Part shown: positions 36,485-46,473 of the stretch, one piece after another
Layout of the letters: each line of letters opens with the position of its first letter
How positions within the stretch are numbered: position 1 is the first letter of the stretch
NCBI GenBank assembly: GCA_001899635.1
Contig: MKVQ01000008.1
Coordinates: 18,428 to 82,427, forward strand
Direction of reading: 5' to 3'
Origin: Myxococcales bacterium 68-20
GTDB taxonomy: Bacteria; Myxococcota_A; Polyangia; Polyangiales; Polyangiaceae
DNA length: 64,000 bases
Made by a program: the position numbers and the translations under genes
Notes under the pieces: generated by a model
Told to the model about the DNA's origin: nothing
The model's input: only the letters and a program-made list of their open reading frames with translations
Databases searched by the model: none

Positions 36485-37567
36485 ATGCAGTTTGGTTCCC
36501 TCCTGCCCACGGGCCGCGACAAGCGGCGCGCCGGGCTCTTCGCAGTGGCCGCCTTGCTCGGGATCGCGTCGACGGACGCGCCGTCCGCCTGGGGGGGCGA
36601 CCGGCCGGCCCCGGACGTGAAGTCGCCGGTGACGCTCGGCGTCGGAGCGGAAGGGCGCGCACCGCCCACCGACCTGCCCGGCCTCGCTCCGGCGATCGGC
36701 CCGGGGCTCCTCGAGGTGCCGGAGGCGCGCGCGACGAGCGTCGAGAGCGGCGCGCGATTCGATTGGCGTCTCATACAGGGACGGCACTGGCAGATCCGAG
36801 GGCCCGCCGGCGAGCTCCCGGCGATCACCGACGCTCGCGAGAAGAATCGCGGAGCCTGCGCTGCGGGGATGATCGAGGTCGCCGGGAAGATGAAGCGTCA
36901 CTTCCTCCTCGACGAGCTCCAGATGCAGGCGTGCACGAAGTGGATCGATCGGAAGTGGCCCGAACGCTGCGCCGAATACGATCGCGACAAGTGGCTCGCG
37001 CTCTCGAAGGACCTGCCCACGCAGCCGCTCGACTTCTGCATCGATCGGTTCGAGTACCCGAACCGCAAGGACGAATACCCGATCATCCTCGTGAGCTGGT
37101 ACGAGGCGCGCGATGCCTGCAAGGCCGAGGGCAAGCGGCTCTGCACCGAAGACGAGTGGACGTTCGCTTGCGAAGGGGAGGAAGCGCAGCCGTACCCGAA
37201 CGGCTACGCGCGCGACCCCGACGCCTGCCTCAACGATCGGCCGTGGAAGCAGTTTCGCGATTCGGCGCTCATCCCGCGCAGCGGCGAGAACGCGAAGCTG
37301 GAGCTCGACCGCTTGTGGCAGGGCCTCCCGAGCGGTGCGCGTCCTCTCTGCAGGAGCCCGTTCGGTGTCTACGACCTGACGGGCAACGTCGACGAGTGGA
37401 CACGCTCGTCGATCCCGAACGAGAGGCCGAGCGTCTTGAAGGGCGGCTACTGGGGACCGGTCCGCACGCGCTGCCGCCCCGCGACGAAGGCGCACGACGA
37501 GTCGCACGTCTTCTATCAGCAGGGCTTCCGCTGCTGCGCGGACCCGACGAAGGCTGCGAGCGATTAG
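36485..37567 (+). CDS. FGE-sulfatase (SUMF1-like) domain protein, exported
   Basis: 360 residues from the ATG at 36485, with GGGAG upstream. A hydrophobic N-terminal signal-like segment ([14 protein letters not shown]) precedes a ~75-residue linker. The formylglycine-enzyme-type domain spans ~175-355: [50 protein letters not shown] and QGFRCC. The catalytic, copper-binding Cys pair of true formylglycine enzymes is not at its expected place; only one Cys (RTRCRP) is there. It is therefore likelier to be a non-catalytic or differently acting member of the family. Its stop overlaps the convergent fabI stop. Confidence 0.88.
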   Translation: MQFGSLLPTGRDKRRAGLFAVAALLGIASTDAPSAWGGDRPAPDVKSPVTLGVGAEGRAPPTDLPGLAPAIGPGLLEVPEARATSVESGARFDWRLIQGRHWQIRGPAGELPAITDAREKNRGACAAGMIEVAGKMKRHFLLDELQMQACTKWIDRKWPERCAEYDRDKWLALSKDLPTQPLDFCIDRFEYPNRKDEYPIILVSWYEARDACKAEGKRLCTEDEWTFACEGEEAQPYPNGYARDPDACLNDRPWKQFRDSALIPRSGENAKLELDRLWQGLPSGARPLCRSPFGVYDLTGNVDEWTRSSIPNERPSVLKGGYWGPVRTRCRPATKAHDESHVFYQQGFRCCADPTKAASD

Positions 37568-38478
37568 AGAGACTTGCCCATCGCCGCGTACCCCTTGTCC
37601 ACGTAGACCGTCGTCGCGGTGATTCCGCTTGCGAGCGGCGAGCAGAGGAACGCGGCGGCCCCGCCGACCTCGCGGGCGGTGAGCGCCTCGGGCAGGGGAG
37701 CGTTCGCCTTCGTGTACTCGATCATGTCGCCGATGAAGCCGATCGCGCTTGCCGCGCGCGAGGCGAGGGGGCCGGCGCTGATGCAGTTCACGCGGTGGCC
37801 GTACTTGCGACCGGCCTCGAATGCGAGCACGCGCGTGTCGCTCTCGAGCGCGGCCTTCGCCGAGCTCATGCCGCCGCCGTAGCCGGGGATGACGCGCTCG
37901 GCCGCCAGGTACGAGAGCGAGAGGAACGAGCCGCCCTTGCGCATGATCGGGCTGAAGCGCTGCACCATCGAGATCATCGAGTACGCGCTGACGCCGATCG
38001 CTCCGAGGTAGCCCTTGCGGCTCGTCTCGAGGAGCGCGTTCTTCACCTCGGGGCCGTTCGCGAGCGAGTGGACGACGATGTCGAGGACGCCGTCCTGCGC
38101 GCTCGGCTCCGAGCCGAAGTCGGCCTTAAGGCGATCGACGGCGGCCTGGATGCTGACGTCGCCGTGCTCCTTGTAGCGCTTGTTCTCCCGGATCTCCTCC
38201 GGCATGTCCTCGAGGGTGTCGAACTCGGCGTCGAGCGGGTAGATGCGCTCGAACTCGAGCTTGCCGCCGTCCGGCATCGCGAGCGACTCGTCGAGCTTGC
38301 CGCGGCGGAGCAACGTCTGGAAGATGCCCAGCGCGGGGGGCCAGGTGCCCACGCAGACCGACGCGCCGGCCTCGGCGAGCGCCTTCGCGATCGCGAAGCC
38401 AAAACCGCCGTCGTCCGCGACGCCGGCGACGAATGCGCGCTTGCCCGACAGGTCGATGTTCAACATGGGGCGGACCAT
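37564..38478 (-). CDS. fabI: Enoyl-[acyl-carrier-protein] reductase (NADH), plant-type FabI
   Basis: 304 residues from the ATG at 38478, with GGAGG 8 bases upstream (alternative ATG at 38466). It performs the last reduction of each fatty-acid elongation cycle in the cytoplasm, using NAD(P)H. It has the SDR Rossmann start ([20 protein letters not shown]), the long insert after it ([15 protein letters not shown]), and the catalytic region YSMISM followed by [17 protein letters not shown] with Tyr and Lys. The C-terminal [14 protein letters not shown] is also conserved. The long insert and motif spacing match plastid/chlamydial-type FabI rather than the E. coli form. It is transcribed against the preceding gene, and their stop codons overlap. 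Confidence 0.95.
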   Translation of the reverse strand: MVRPMLNIDLSGKRAFVAGVADDGGFGFAIAKALAEAGASVCVGTWPPALGIFQTLLRRGKLDESLAMPDGGKLEFERIYPLDAEFDTLEDMPEEIRENKRYKEHGDVSIQAAVDRLKADFGSEPSAQDGVLDIVVHSLANGPEVKNALLETSRKGYLGAIGVSAYSMISMVQRFSPIMRKGGSFLSLSYLAAERVIPGYGGGMSSAKAALESDTRVLAFEAGRKYGHRVNCISAGPLASRAASAIGFIGDMIEYTKANAPLPEALTAREVGGAAAFLCSPLASGITATTVYVDKGYAAMGKSL

Positions 38479-38704
38479 GGCGCCTCCGGGGCGTCGCCTC
38501 AACGGAAAAATGGCGCCAAGGCGTCGTTGCCGCTCCCCGGCGGTCGTGCTCGGGCGGGCGCCGCCGGTACGGGGACCGGCCGTCGGAAGATAGTTTGAGC
38601 TCAAACAAACTGCGAACGCGCAGATACAGCTCGTGGTTTCTTGCAACGTCCCGCGTTGTAGCCGACGGAAGGGGGCTGCACCTGGGCTAGAGTGGCCGGC
38701 GCTC

Positions 38705-39964
38705 ATGAAGCCAGACCTTCGTGTCTCCCGTCGCATCGCCTCCTGTCTCGTCGCCGGAGCACTCACGCTCCTCGCGCCCGCGGCGCGCGCAGAGTTCCCG
38801 ACGCTCGACGTCGCCATCCAGCGCGCACGCGCGCACGCGGTCGTGGTCGCGGACGCAGAGGGAGAGCTCGGCGCGGCCCGCGGACAGCTCGCTGGCGCAC
38901 GTGTCAGCGCGCTCGGCAATCCGTACACCGACATCCAGATCGATCGCCCGTTCTCGAATCACGGGACCGCCGGGTATCAGGTCCAGGCGTTGACGTTCAC
39001 CTACTTCCCGATCGACATCGCGGGGCAGCGCGGCAAGCGGGTCGAAGAGGCGGAGCGGCTCATCGACTGGAGGAAGCTCGGGCTCGTCGACGCGCGAGCG
39101 ATCGCGACCGGCGAGGTCGTCGCTGCGTACGGTGAGCTCGTGGTCAGCTCCTCGCGCGTGACCGAGGCGAGCACCGGCGAGACGACGGCGCGCGACGAGG
39201 CGAAGTACTTCGAAGGCCGCTTCGAGGCGAAGGACACGACGCTCTACGAGAAGAGCATCGCCGAGGCGGAGGTCGCGCGCTGGGTGCAGTCGAGAGCCGA
39301 AGCGGAGCTGCGCGTCGCGAACGCGCGGGCGCGGTTCGGTCAGCTCACGGGCGTCCCCGATACCGACAAGCCCCCGCCGAACGTCGACATCCTCCCGCCG
39401 TCGCTCCGAACCTCGTGGGACGACGTGCACGTCGCTCGGGTGGTCGACAAGGCGCCGCTCGTGTCGCGCCTTGCGGCGGAGAAGTCCTACTGGGAAGCGT
39501 CGATCGAGCGTCACGAACGCGAGAAGATCCCACCGGTCTCGTTCGAGATCCTCGCCGGTCGGGGCAGCCAGGGCGAAGCGCGCTTCGGTGGAGGCGCGGT
39601 CATCACCCTTCCGGTGACCCGCAAGTTCCAGGGCGAGATCGCTCGGGCCGAGGCCGGTCGAACGAATGCCGGGCGGCGTCTCGAGCTCTACCGTGGTGTC
39701 GTCAATGCGCGACTCCGCGCCGCGCGCGACGCCATCCAGTCCGTCTCCAAGGCACTCGAGGAGCTCGACAAGAACGGGATCCCGGCCCTCGAGCGTGCGG
39801 TGGCGGCCTCGGTCGAGGGGTTTCGGGCAGGCAAGATCGACCTGCAGCGTGCGATGCTTGCTCGTCGTGACCTCGCGATCGCCCGCGCCCGGAGGTTGGA
39901 CCTGCTGGAGGCCTCCTGGCGCGCCTATGCCGATCTCGTGATCTTCACCGGAGACCTGCCTTGA
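38705..39964 (+). CDS. TolC-family outer-membrane efflux/secretion channel
   Basis: 419 residues from the ATG at 38705. The signal peptide ends APAARAE. The two-fold TolC pattern is visible: long amphipathic helices at ~65-150 and ~270-400, separated by beta stretches ([13 protein letters not shown]). The C-terminal half repeats the pattern ([19 protein letters not shown]). It would form a trimeric channel across the outer membrane for efflux or type-I-like secretion. The next gene, a GH44-type lipoprotein, overlaps the stop codon (TTGA), so the two are translationally coupled. No RND or ABC partner is adjacent; the nearest RND pump is about 15 kb away. Confidence 0.88.
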   Translation: MKPDLRVSRRIASCLVAGALTLLAPAARAEFPTLDVAIQRARAHAVVVADAEGELGAARGQLAGARVSALGNPYTDIQIDRPFSNHGTAGYQVQALTFTYFPIDIAGQRGKRVEEAERLIDWRKLGLVDARAIATGEVVAAYGELVVSSSRVTEASTGETTARDEAKYFEGRFEAKDTTLYEKSIAEAEVARWVQSRAEAELRVANARARFGQLTGVPDTDKPPPNVDILPPSLRTSWDDVHVARVVDKAPLVSRLAAEKSYWEASIERHEREKIPPVSFEILAGRGSQGEARFGGGAVITLPVTRKFQGEIARAEAGRTNAGRRLELYRGVVNARLRAARDAIQSVSKALEELDKNGIPALERAVAASVEGFRAGKIDLQRAMLARRDLAIARARRLDLLEASWRAYADLVIFTGDLP

Positions 39965-41760
39965 AGAGAGCCCGTCGTTCGGCACCCATCGTCGCTGTTC
40001 TCGCGGTCTTCGCGGTCGCCGGTTGCGATCGCTGTACGAAGCAGGAGTCGAAGGCGCCGGTCGCGGGCGGCGATGCCGCTGTCGCTGGACCGGTCATCGT
40101 CGCCGCCGACGGGACCAAGGTCCAGGCGGCGGGCGTCATCACCGAGGACATGGCCGGTCAGATCGCTGGTCCGGTCACCAAGACCGGCAAGATCAAGGCC
40201 GCGACGCCGATGGCGGTGATGTGCAAGAGCGGTGGCCAGCCGGTGAGCCCGACGATCTTCGGGATCGCCTGGGCCGACGCCGAGAAGGACATCGGTGCGA
40301 CCGCGCACCGCTGGGGCGGCAACACGACGACCCGGTACAACCCGAAGCTCGGCAACGCATGGAGTACCGGGAACGACTGGTTCTGGGAGAACGTCGAGAT
40401 CGACTCGTGGGAGAAGTTCGTCGCGAAGGCGGCGGAGAAGGGCGGTCGCGCCGCGATCACCGTCCCCATCATGGGATGGGTCGCGAAGGACACCGAGAGC
40501 TGCGCGTTCTCGACGAAGCAGTTCCCCAACCAGGACAAGACCGATCCGTATCGCTCGCACTGCGGCAACGGCAAGAAGCCGGACGGCAAGACGCTCCTCG
40601 ACCCGCCGAAGGATCCGTCGGCCTGGCAGACGAAGATCACCCCCGAAGACGTCGGCGCATGGGTCGCGAAGATCAAAGCCGCCGACCAGAAGCGGGGAAG
40701 GCGCGTCGTCTACCAGTACATCCTCGACAACGAGCCGGCGCTCTGGGACTCGACCCACCGCGACGTGCACCCGGAGGGCCTCAGCTACGACGAGCTCCTC
40801 GAGAAGACGATCGCGTTCGGCACCGCCGTCCGCAAGGCGGACCCCGACGCGATCATCGCCGGGCCGGCCGAGTGGGGATGGCCGGGCTACTTCTACAGCG
40901 GCAAGGACGCGAAGGCGGGGTTCCGTCTCAAGCCCGATCGGCGCGCGCATGGCGATGAGCCGCTGCTCGCGTGGTTCCTGAAGAAGCTCCACGAGCACGA
41001 GAAGAAGACCGGCGTGAAGGTGCTCGACGTCCTCGACGTCCACATCTATCCGCAGGCCGACGGCGTGCAGCACGGCGACGACGAGGGCGGTGACGGCGGC
41101 GGCAACACCGATCGCGCGACGAACGACCTTCGATTCCGCACCACGCGCTCGCTCTGGGATCGCGACTACGTGGACGAGTCGTGGATCGGCGAGCAGAAGG
41201 TCGACGACAACGAGAACGGTCGCGTCTACCTCATCCCGCGGATGAAGGAGCTGATCGCGAAGAACTACCCCGGTCTCGGCTTCCAGATCGGCGAGTACAA
41301 CTTCGGAGCCGAGCACCACATCGCCGGCGGTGTCGCGCTCGCCGAGGCGCTCGGGCGCTTCGCGCTCCACGGCGTGAGCCACGCCTTCTACTGGACGTAC
41401 CCGAAGAAGCCGAAGCCGGCGTACTGGGCCTTCCGCGCCTACCGCAACTACGACGGCGCGGGCGGGCGCTTCCTCGACACGATCGTCCCGTCGAGCTCGC
41501 CGAGCGGGACCTCGCTCTACGCGTCGCGGGACGAGAGCGGCAAGAAGTGGGTGCTCGTGGCACTGAACTTCAGCGCCGACCGGCCGTTCGACGCGAGCAT
41601 CGCGCTCGACGGGTGTGCGACACCCACGGCGATCAAGTCCTTCGTCTACACGGGGGCAGAGGCCGGGCTGACGTCCGGCAACGCGAAGATCGAGGGCTCG
41701 AACGTGAACGCGAAGCTCCCGCCGTACTCGATCAGTGTCTTCGAGGTCACGACGCCCTGA
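39961..41760 (+). CDS. Glycoside hydrolase family 44-like lipoprotein
   Basis: 599 residues. The TTG at 39961 overlaps the upstream stop. The signal peptide ends in a lipobox (AVAGC, Cys22). The GH44 signature is clear: RWGGNTTTRYN near 117-127, the acid-base candidate Glu258 in LDNEPALW, and a nucleophile candidate Glu445 in IGEYNFG. The C-terminal ~120 residues are a beta-sandwich. GH44 members cut beta-1,4-glucan or xyloglucan backbones in the cell exterior. A lipid-anchored glucanase next to a TolC channel might feed on plant polymer or on exopolysaccharide. That link is inference. Confidence 0.92.
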   Translation: MKRARRSAPIVAVLAVFAVAGCDRCTKQESKAPVAGGDAAVAGPVIVAADGTKVQAAGVITEDMAGQIAGPVTKTGKIKAATPMAVMCKSGGQPVSPTIFGIAWADAEKDIGATAHRWGGNTTTRYNPKLGNAWSTGNDWFWENVEIDSWEKFVAKAAEKGGRAAITVPIMGWVAKDTESCAFSTKQFPNQDKTDPYRSHCGNGKKPDGKTLLDPPKDPSAWQTKITPEDVGAWVAKIKAADQKRGRRVVYQYILDNEPALWDSTHRDVHPEGLSYDELLEKTIAFGTAVRKADPDAIIAGPAEWGWPGYFYSGKDAKAGFRLKPDRRAHGDEPLLAWFLKKLHEHEKKTGVKVLDVLDVHIYPQADGVQHGDDEGGDGGGNTDRATNDLRFRTTRSLWDRDYVDESWIGEQKVDDNENGRVYLIPRMKELIAKNYPGLGFQIGEYNFGAEHHIAGGVALAEALGRFALHGVSHAFYWTYPKKPKPAYWAFRAYRNYDGAGGRFLDTIVPSSSPSGTSLYASRDESGKKWVLVALNFSADRPFDASIALDGCATPTAIKSFVYTGAEAGLTSGNAKIEGSNVNAKLPPYSISVFEVTTP

Positions 41761-41881
41761 CCGTTCGCCGCCGACCGTGACGCCAACCGTGACAGGGCCG
41801 TGACGGCCGCACGGTGACGTCTCATCGCTACATTCGCCGCCCGTACGGCCGCGGTTGTCGTGTAGATTCAGACACCCGTCG

Positions 41882-42205
41882 ATGTCCGCGAAGAAGCGCC
41901 TCCCGGGCGACCCTCACGACAACCCGACCCGCAAGGTCGAGTCGATGTCCTCGCTCGCCGCCGACCTGTTGCTGCGGGAGCACGGGTTGGACGACGACTC
42001 GGGCAGGCGCCTCCGCTCGAGCCCGCCTAGCGGTCGCGACGCGTACTCCGAGCCCTGGCGCCCGAGCACGTCGCCGCCGCCCCCGCCGTACGGGCTTGCG
42101 ACGGAGCCTCCGCCGAGGCGTGGCCTGCGCATCGCGCTCCTCGTCGTCGGCGCCGTGCTGCTCGTCGTCCTGAGCGTCACCGTGACGCTGCTCGTCGCAC
42201 GCTGA
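41882..42205 (+). CDS. Small membrane protein, unknown function
   Basis: 107 residues from the ATG at 41882. Residues ~1-75 are hydrophilic and Pro/Ser-rich, and one C-terminal membrane segment (LRIALLVVGAVLLVVLSVTV) spans ~83-104. That makes it tail-anchored. There is no family-level motif. It is on the same strand as the GH44 gene, 121 bases after it. The frame is supported by the hydrophobic segment but not by homology. Confidence 0.6.
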   Translation: MSAKKRLPGDPHDNPTRKVESMSSLAADLLLREHGLDDDSGRRLRSSPPSGRDAYSEPWRPSTSPPPPPYGLATEPPPRRGLRIALLVVGAVLLVVLSVTVTLLVAR

Positions 42206-42253
42206 CGCGAGCGCAGGGCTCGTGTCGAGCGCGCGGGCGGGCAGCGGTGTCGG

Positions 42254-42895
42254 TCAGGCGGCCTTGGCGTCTCCGCTCAGCTCCGCGAGGAGCTCGTCGA
42301 GGAGCCCGCCGACCGTCGAGGCGAGGCCGGAGGGGATTGCGGAGCTGTCCGCGAGGAGATCGCGGAGCTTCGTCGCGGTGGCCTTGAGCGCCTTGCGATT
42401 CGACTCGCGCTTGTCGTTCTCGCTCACCGGGAACAGGGTGTCGTTGTAGAGGCGCGCGACCTTCGTGACCGGGACGCCCTCGTCGAGGATCTGCTTGCGC
42501 ACGTCGACGAGCGTCTCCTTCGGGATCGAGGAGTCCTCCGCGGCCTTCTCCTCGACGCGCCGCAGGTAGTCGACGGCCTGGTAGCTCGGGATGGCCTCGA
42601 GCGGGTCGCGCTGGAGCACCTCGGGGGCGCGCTTGTGGAGGAACATGTAGCTGCCCGTGAGCTTCTCGACGGTGTCGGCGCGGAGCTTCAGCTCGGTCTT
42701 CGCGTACGTGTCGAAGGAGTCGTAGCCCCAGCGCTCCCATGTCTTCAGGTGCTTCAACTCGGCGAGCGCCTGGCCGAGCTCGAGCCAGCTCGATTTGAAG
42801 CGTCGCGTGAGCCTCAGCATGCTGGCCCGCTCCGGATCGTCGGCGTGCTGCTCTTCGAGTGCCGCGAGGGCGCGATCGACGTTCGTCTGCTGCAT
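42254..42895 (-). CDS. Conserved helical protein of unknown function
   Basis: 213 residues from the ATG at 42895. It is entirely helical, with no signal or membrane segment. Stretches such as WLELGQALAELKHLKTWERW and GYDSFDTYAKTELKLRADTV suggest a DNA-binding or regulatory helical bundle; the wing-like LKLRADTVEKLTGSYMFL is reminiscent of helix-turn-helix proteins. This is only a suggestion. It lies between convergent and divergent genes and is not obviously in an operon. Confidence 0.75.
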   Translation of the reverse strand: MQQTNVDRALAALEEQHADDPERASMLRLTRRFKSSWLELGQALAELKHLKTWERWGYDSFDTYAKTELKLRADTVEKLTGSYMFLHKRAPEVLQRDPLEAIPSYQAVDYLRRVEEKAAEDSSIPKETLVDVRKQILDEGVPVTKVARLYNDTLFPVSENDKRESNRKALKATATKLRDLLADSSAIPSGLASTVGGLLDELLAELSGDAKAA

Positions 42896-43069
42896 GGTGC
42901 CCTGCCTCTAGAGCCCGGGCGCCGCGCGCGCAAGATACCGCGGTCGGACAACCTGTGGAGATCTTCGCGAAGGCCGTGTGAAGCGCCTGTGGAGAAGCGC
43001 GGCGCACGCAAGGGCAGCTCATGCTGCTCGTGTGTGGAGAGAGGAAATGCCTCCACGAACGCAGAAATT

Positions 43070-44569
43070 TCAGAGCAGCGGCGAGAGGAGGCGAGCGCCG
43101 GCCTCGGCGATGCGCCAGCCGAGCGGGATCCGAGCGCGGGTCGGCTTGTCGATCTCCTGTGCGCTCGTGAGGTCGCGGTGGAACTGCTCGGCGAGCTCGT
43201 CGGCGTGGCCGCTGCCGTAAAGGACCGCGACGACCTCGAAGTTGATGCGGAAGCTGCGGTTGTCGATGTTGGCGGTGCCGACCGCCGCGAAGAAGTCGTC
43301 CACGACGACCGTCTTCGCGTGCACCATCGTCGGCTCGTATTCGTAGACGCGCGCGCCCGAGGCGATCACTCCGTCGTAGTAGGAGCGCGCGGCCGCGGTG
43401 ACGACGAGCGAGTCGCCCCGGCGAGGGACGAGGATGCGCACGTCGACGCCGCGGAGCGCTGCGGTCGTCAGCGCCGCGAGGATCGCGCCATCCGGCACGA
43501 AGTACGGCGTCGTCACGAGCACACGCGTCCGCGCGAGCGCGATCGCCGCGAAGTAGAGCCGGTGGATGGGCTCGGACTCGCGGTCCGGACCCGAGGCGAC
43601 GATCTGGACGTGGTGCCCGCCCGTGCCCGAGGGCGGCGGGAAGTACGCGGGCTCTCGCGTGACGTAGTTCGTCGCGTAGTGCCAGTCGTCGAAGAACGTG
43701 AGCTGGAGCCAGCGCACGGCGTCGCCGCGCAGCCGGACGTGCGTGTCGCGCCAGGGCGCCGGATGTCCCTGCCGTACGCGCCGTCGCCCCGCGCGCTCCT
43801 CGGGCGGGCCGGCGATGCTCCGGAGGCTCGAGGGGGCACGCTCGGGCTCGGGCACGTAGTCGTCGCAGACGTTGATCCCGCCGGTGAACCCGACGACGCC
43901 GTCGCAGACGACGATCTTGCGGTGGTTGCGGAAATCGAAGCGGCTGCGGATGCGCGAGATGCTGACCGCGTTGTACCAGGCGAACTTGATGCCGCTCGCG
44001 CGTAGCGCGTCGATCATCGAGCGCTTCATCGCGCTCGAGCCGATGTGGTCCACGAGGACGCGCACCATGAGCCCCTCCTTCGCGCGTGCGATGAGCAGGT
44101 CGGCGAAGCGTGTCCCGGCGCGTCCGGAGTCGAAGATGTAGTACGCGACGTGGATGTGGTGCTTCGCGGCGCGGATCGCCTCCTCGATCGCGTCGTACGT
44201 CGACGCGGCGTCGTGGAAGAGGGTCACGTCGTCGCAGAGGTCGACGGCCGGCTCGCCGAGGCTCACCGCGAGCTGCTCGAGCTGACGCACGCGCGGGTCT
44301 TCGAGGTGCGGCGCCACCGCCATGAGCGGTCCGGCGCCCTGCTCGTCGCAGGCGTGCGCTTTGCCGCGCGCGCGACGGTGCTTCAGGCGCTTGCGCACGA
44401 GGCGGCGGGGCCCGAAAAAGAAGAAGACGATGAATCCGACGTATGGGAGTGCGATGAGCGCGAGGATCCAGGCGATCGTCGAGACCGGCGGTCGCTTCTC
44501 GAAGAGGATCCACGTGGCGAGCAATACGACGTAGACGACCTCGAGGATGGTGAGGATCGTGACGAGCAC
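43070..44569 (-). CDS. Cardiolipin synthase / phospholipase D family protein
   Basis: 499 residues from the GTG at 44569, chosen because the frame farther upstream is the antisense of the photolyase gene. Two N-terminal membrane segments (~1-65: ILEVVYVVLLATWILF, WILALIALPYVGFIVFFF) are followed by two PLD domains. The HKD motifs are NHRKIVVCDG and VHAKTVVVDD, each with the catalytic His and Lys. Inner-membrane enzymes of this type make cardiolipin from two phosphatidylglycerols (or from PG and another phospholipid). It is divergent from the photolyase gene, 29 bases away. Confidence 0.95.
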   Translation of the reverse strand: MLVTILTILEVVYVVLLATWILFEKRPPVSTIAWILALIALPYVGFIVFFFFGPRRLVRKRLKHRRARGKAHACDEQGAGPLMAVAPHLEDPRVRQLEQLAVSLGEPAVDLCDDVTLFHDAASTYDAIEEAIRAAKHHIHVAYYIFDSGRAGTRFADLLIARAKEGLMVRVLVDHIGSSAMKRSMIDALRASGIKFAWYNAVSISRIRSRFDFRNHRKIVVCDGVVGFTGGINVCDDYVPEPERAPSSLRSIAGPPEERAGRRRVRQGHPAPWRDTHVRLRGDAVRWLQLTFFDDWHYATNYVTREPAYFPPPSGTGGHHVQIVASGPDRESEPIHRLYFAAIALARTRVLVTTPYFVPDGAILAALTTAALRGVDVRILVPRRGDSLVVTAAARSYYDGVIASGARVYEYEPTMVHAKTVVVDDFFAAVGTANIDNRSFRINFEVVAVLYGSGHADELAEQFHRDLTSAQEIDKPTRARIPLGWRIAEAGARLLSPLL

Positions 44570-44598
44570 GGTCGAGGAGAGTAGTACGACCGGGCGCC

Positions 44599-46023
44599 AT
44601 GCGTACCCTCGTCTGGTTTCGCGGAAAGGACCTGCGCGTCGCCGACCACGTGCCGCTCGCGGAGGCGGCGGTCGCCGGCGAGACGATCCCGCTGTTCGTC
44701 CTCGATCCGTACTTCTTCGCCCCCGAGCGCGCGCAGCAGATCCCTCATCGGATGCAGTACCTCGTCGAGTCGCTGGCGGAGCTGGCCGAGTCGATCGCGA
44801 AGCTCGGCTCACGCCTCGTCGTCGTCGAGGGCAAGAGCACCGAGGTGGTGCCCGAGCTCGCGCGTAAGCTCGAGGTCGATCGCGTCGTCGGTCATCGCTG
44901 GACGGAGCCCATCGGCAAGGAGCGCGATCGACGGATCTCGAAGGCGCTCGCTTCGATCCCGTTCGACCTCTACGAAGGCGAGACGCTCGCGACGCCGGGC
45001 ACGATCCTGACCGGCTCGGGGACCCCGTTCTCGGTGTTCACGCCGTACGCAAGGGCGTTCGCGAGGACGGTCGAGGTCGCTCCGCCGCGCCGCGCGCCGC
45101 GCGCGTTGCCTCCGCTCCCCGCGCTTCCGCGATGGCTCACCTCGCGCGAGGTCCCCGTGCCGCGACCGGAGGACATCGGCATCACCCGGAACGACCGGAT
45201 CGTCCGCGGCGGCGAGGCGGCAGCGCGGGCGCGGCTCCGCGCGTTCCTGCGCGGGCCGGGACCGCGCTACGACGTCGGGCGCGACCTCATGGGGGAGGCC
45301 GGCACGAGCCGCCTCTCGCAGGACCTCAAGTTCGGCACACTGAGCGCGCGCACCGTCTGGACCTCTGCGAGCGAGGCGCTCGTGGAGAGCCCGAAGGCGC
45401 GCCGGGCTTACCTCAACGAGCTCGTGTGGCGGGAGTTTGCCTACGACGTCCTCGAGCACAGGCCGAACGTCCTCATCGAGCCGTTCAGACCGGCGTGGAA
45501 GGGATTCCCCTGGCTCGAGGACGAGGCCGGATGGCACGCATGGGTCTCGGGCACGACCGGATACCCCGTCGTCGATGCGTCGGCGCGCCAGCTCCTCGCG
45601 GAGGGCTTCGTCCACAACCGCGCGCGCATGATCAGCGCGAGCTTCCTCGCGAAGCATCTCCTGATCGATTTCCGCCTCGGCGAGGAGCACTACATGCGCT
45701 TCCTCACCGACGGCGACTGGGCGGCGAACGATCTCGGATGGCAGTGGTCCACCGGTTGCGGCGTCGATGCTCAGCCGTGGTTTCGCGTCTTCAACCCGGT
45801 GCTCCAGGGCGAGAAGTTCGACGCCCGCGGTGACTACGTCCGCACGTGGCTGCCAGAGCTCGCGTCGCTCGGAGCTCGGTGGATCCATCGACCGTGGGAG
45901 GCACCCGAGGCCGAGCTGTCGCGCGTCGGCGTCGTCCTCGGTGAGACCTATCCGCGGCCGATCGTCGATCACGCCTTCGCGCGCCAGCGCTTCCTGGCCG
46001 CCGCCAAGGGACATCTTGGCTGA
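44599..46023 (+). CDS. phrB: Deoxyribodipyrimidine photolyase / cryptochrome family
   Basis: 474 residues from the ATG at 44599. The N-terminal antenna-chromophore domain (~1-130) begins RTLVWFRGKDLRVADH. The C-terminal FAD domain (~200-470) has WREFAYDVLEHRP, DASARQLLAEGFVHNRARMI, the very conserved GDWAANDLGWQWSTGCGVDA, and QPWFRVFNP. The pattern fits CPD photolyase, which uses blue light to split cyclobutane pyrimidine dimers in DNA. A non-repair cryptochrome cannot be ruled out. It is divergent from the cardiolipin synthase gene. Confidence 0.95.
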   Translation: MRTLVWFRGKDLRVADHVPLAEAAVAGETIPLFVLDPYFFAPERAQQIPHRMQYLVESLAELAESIAKLGSRLVVVEGKSTEVVPELARKLEVDRVVGHRWTEPIGKERDRRISKALASIPFDLYEGETLATPGTILTGSGTPFSVFTPYARAFARTVEVAPPRRAPRALPPLPALPRWLTSREVPVPRPEDIGITRNDRIVRGGEAAARARLRAFLRGPGPRYDVGRDLMGEAGTSRLSQDLKFGTLSARTVWTSASEALVESPKARRAYLNELVWREFAYDVLEHRPNVLIEPFRPAWKGFPWLEDEAGWHAWVSGTTGYPVVDASARQLLAEGFVHNRARMISASFLAKHLLIDFRLGEEHYMRFLTDGDWAANDLGWQWSTGCGVDAQPWFRVFNPVLQGEKFDARGDYVRTWLPELASLGARWIHRPWEAPEAELSRVGVVLGETYPRPIVDHAFARQRFLAAAKGHLG

Positions 46024-46065
46024 TTGAGCGCGGCATCCCCGATATTCGTTAGCTCCGACGTGCCC

Positions 46066-46419
46066 ATGGCGCAGAGGCCGCAGGCTGCCTACGATTCGGA
46101 CATGCTCCCCGAGCAGTCCGCCTCCAGCTATGCGAACGACCCCTCGACCGCGACCGTGGTGATCGTGACCGAGCCCACCCGGCCGAACCTCCACGGCGAT
46201 CTGCCTGCGAGGCTCTTGCTCGACTCGGCGCAGCACATCGTCGGGCTCGATGTCGTGCCCGACTCCCCCGAGCGCATCATCGTCATGCTCGGCCCGCACG
46301 AGAAGGTCTCGCGTACGGAGGAGGTGCGCGTGCACATCGAGCACGGCGGCGGCTCGTTCCGTCTCCAGGGGCACGCCGCGAAGCTCATCGCGCCCGGCGC
46401 GAATCCGTACGTGTTCTGA
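46066..46419 (+). CDS. Small uncharacterised protein
   Basis: 117 residues from the ATG at 46066; the start is uncertain, and an in-frame ATG at 46102 is also possible. No signal or membrane segment. The central part has beta-like stretches (DSAQHIVGLDVVPDSPERII, VRVHIEHGGGSFRLQGH), compatible with a small beta-barrel, but no family was recognised. It lies just downstream of the photolyase gene on the same strand. Confidence 0.55.
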   Translation: MAQRPQAAYDSDMLPEQSASSYANDPSTATVVIVTEPTRPNLHGDLPARLLLDSAQHIVGLDVVPDSPERIIVMLGPHEKVSRTEEVRVHIEHGGGSFRLQGHAAKLIAPGANPYVF

Positions 46420-46473
46420 GAGGGGAGCTGTCAGCCTCCACGTGCACACGCGCGCGCGGCGCGACGGACGCGA

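Noticed and set aside
42950-43050. Three TGTGGAGA words suggesting DnaA boxes
   Set aside because: They differ from the consensus TGTGGATAA at a critical base and no replication gene is near.
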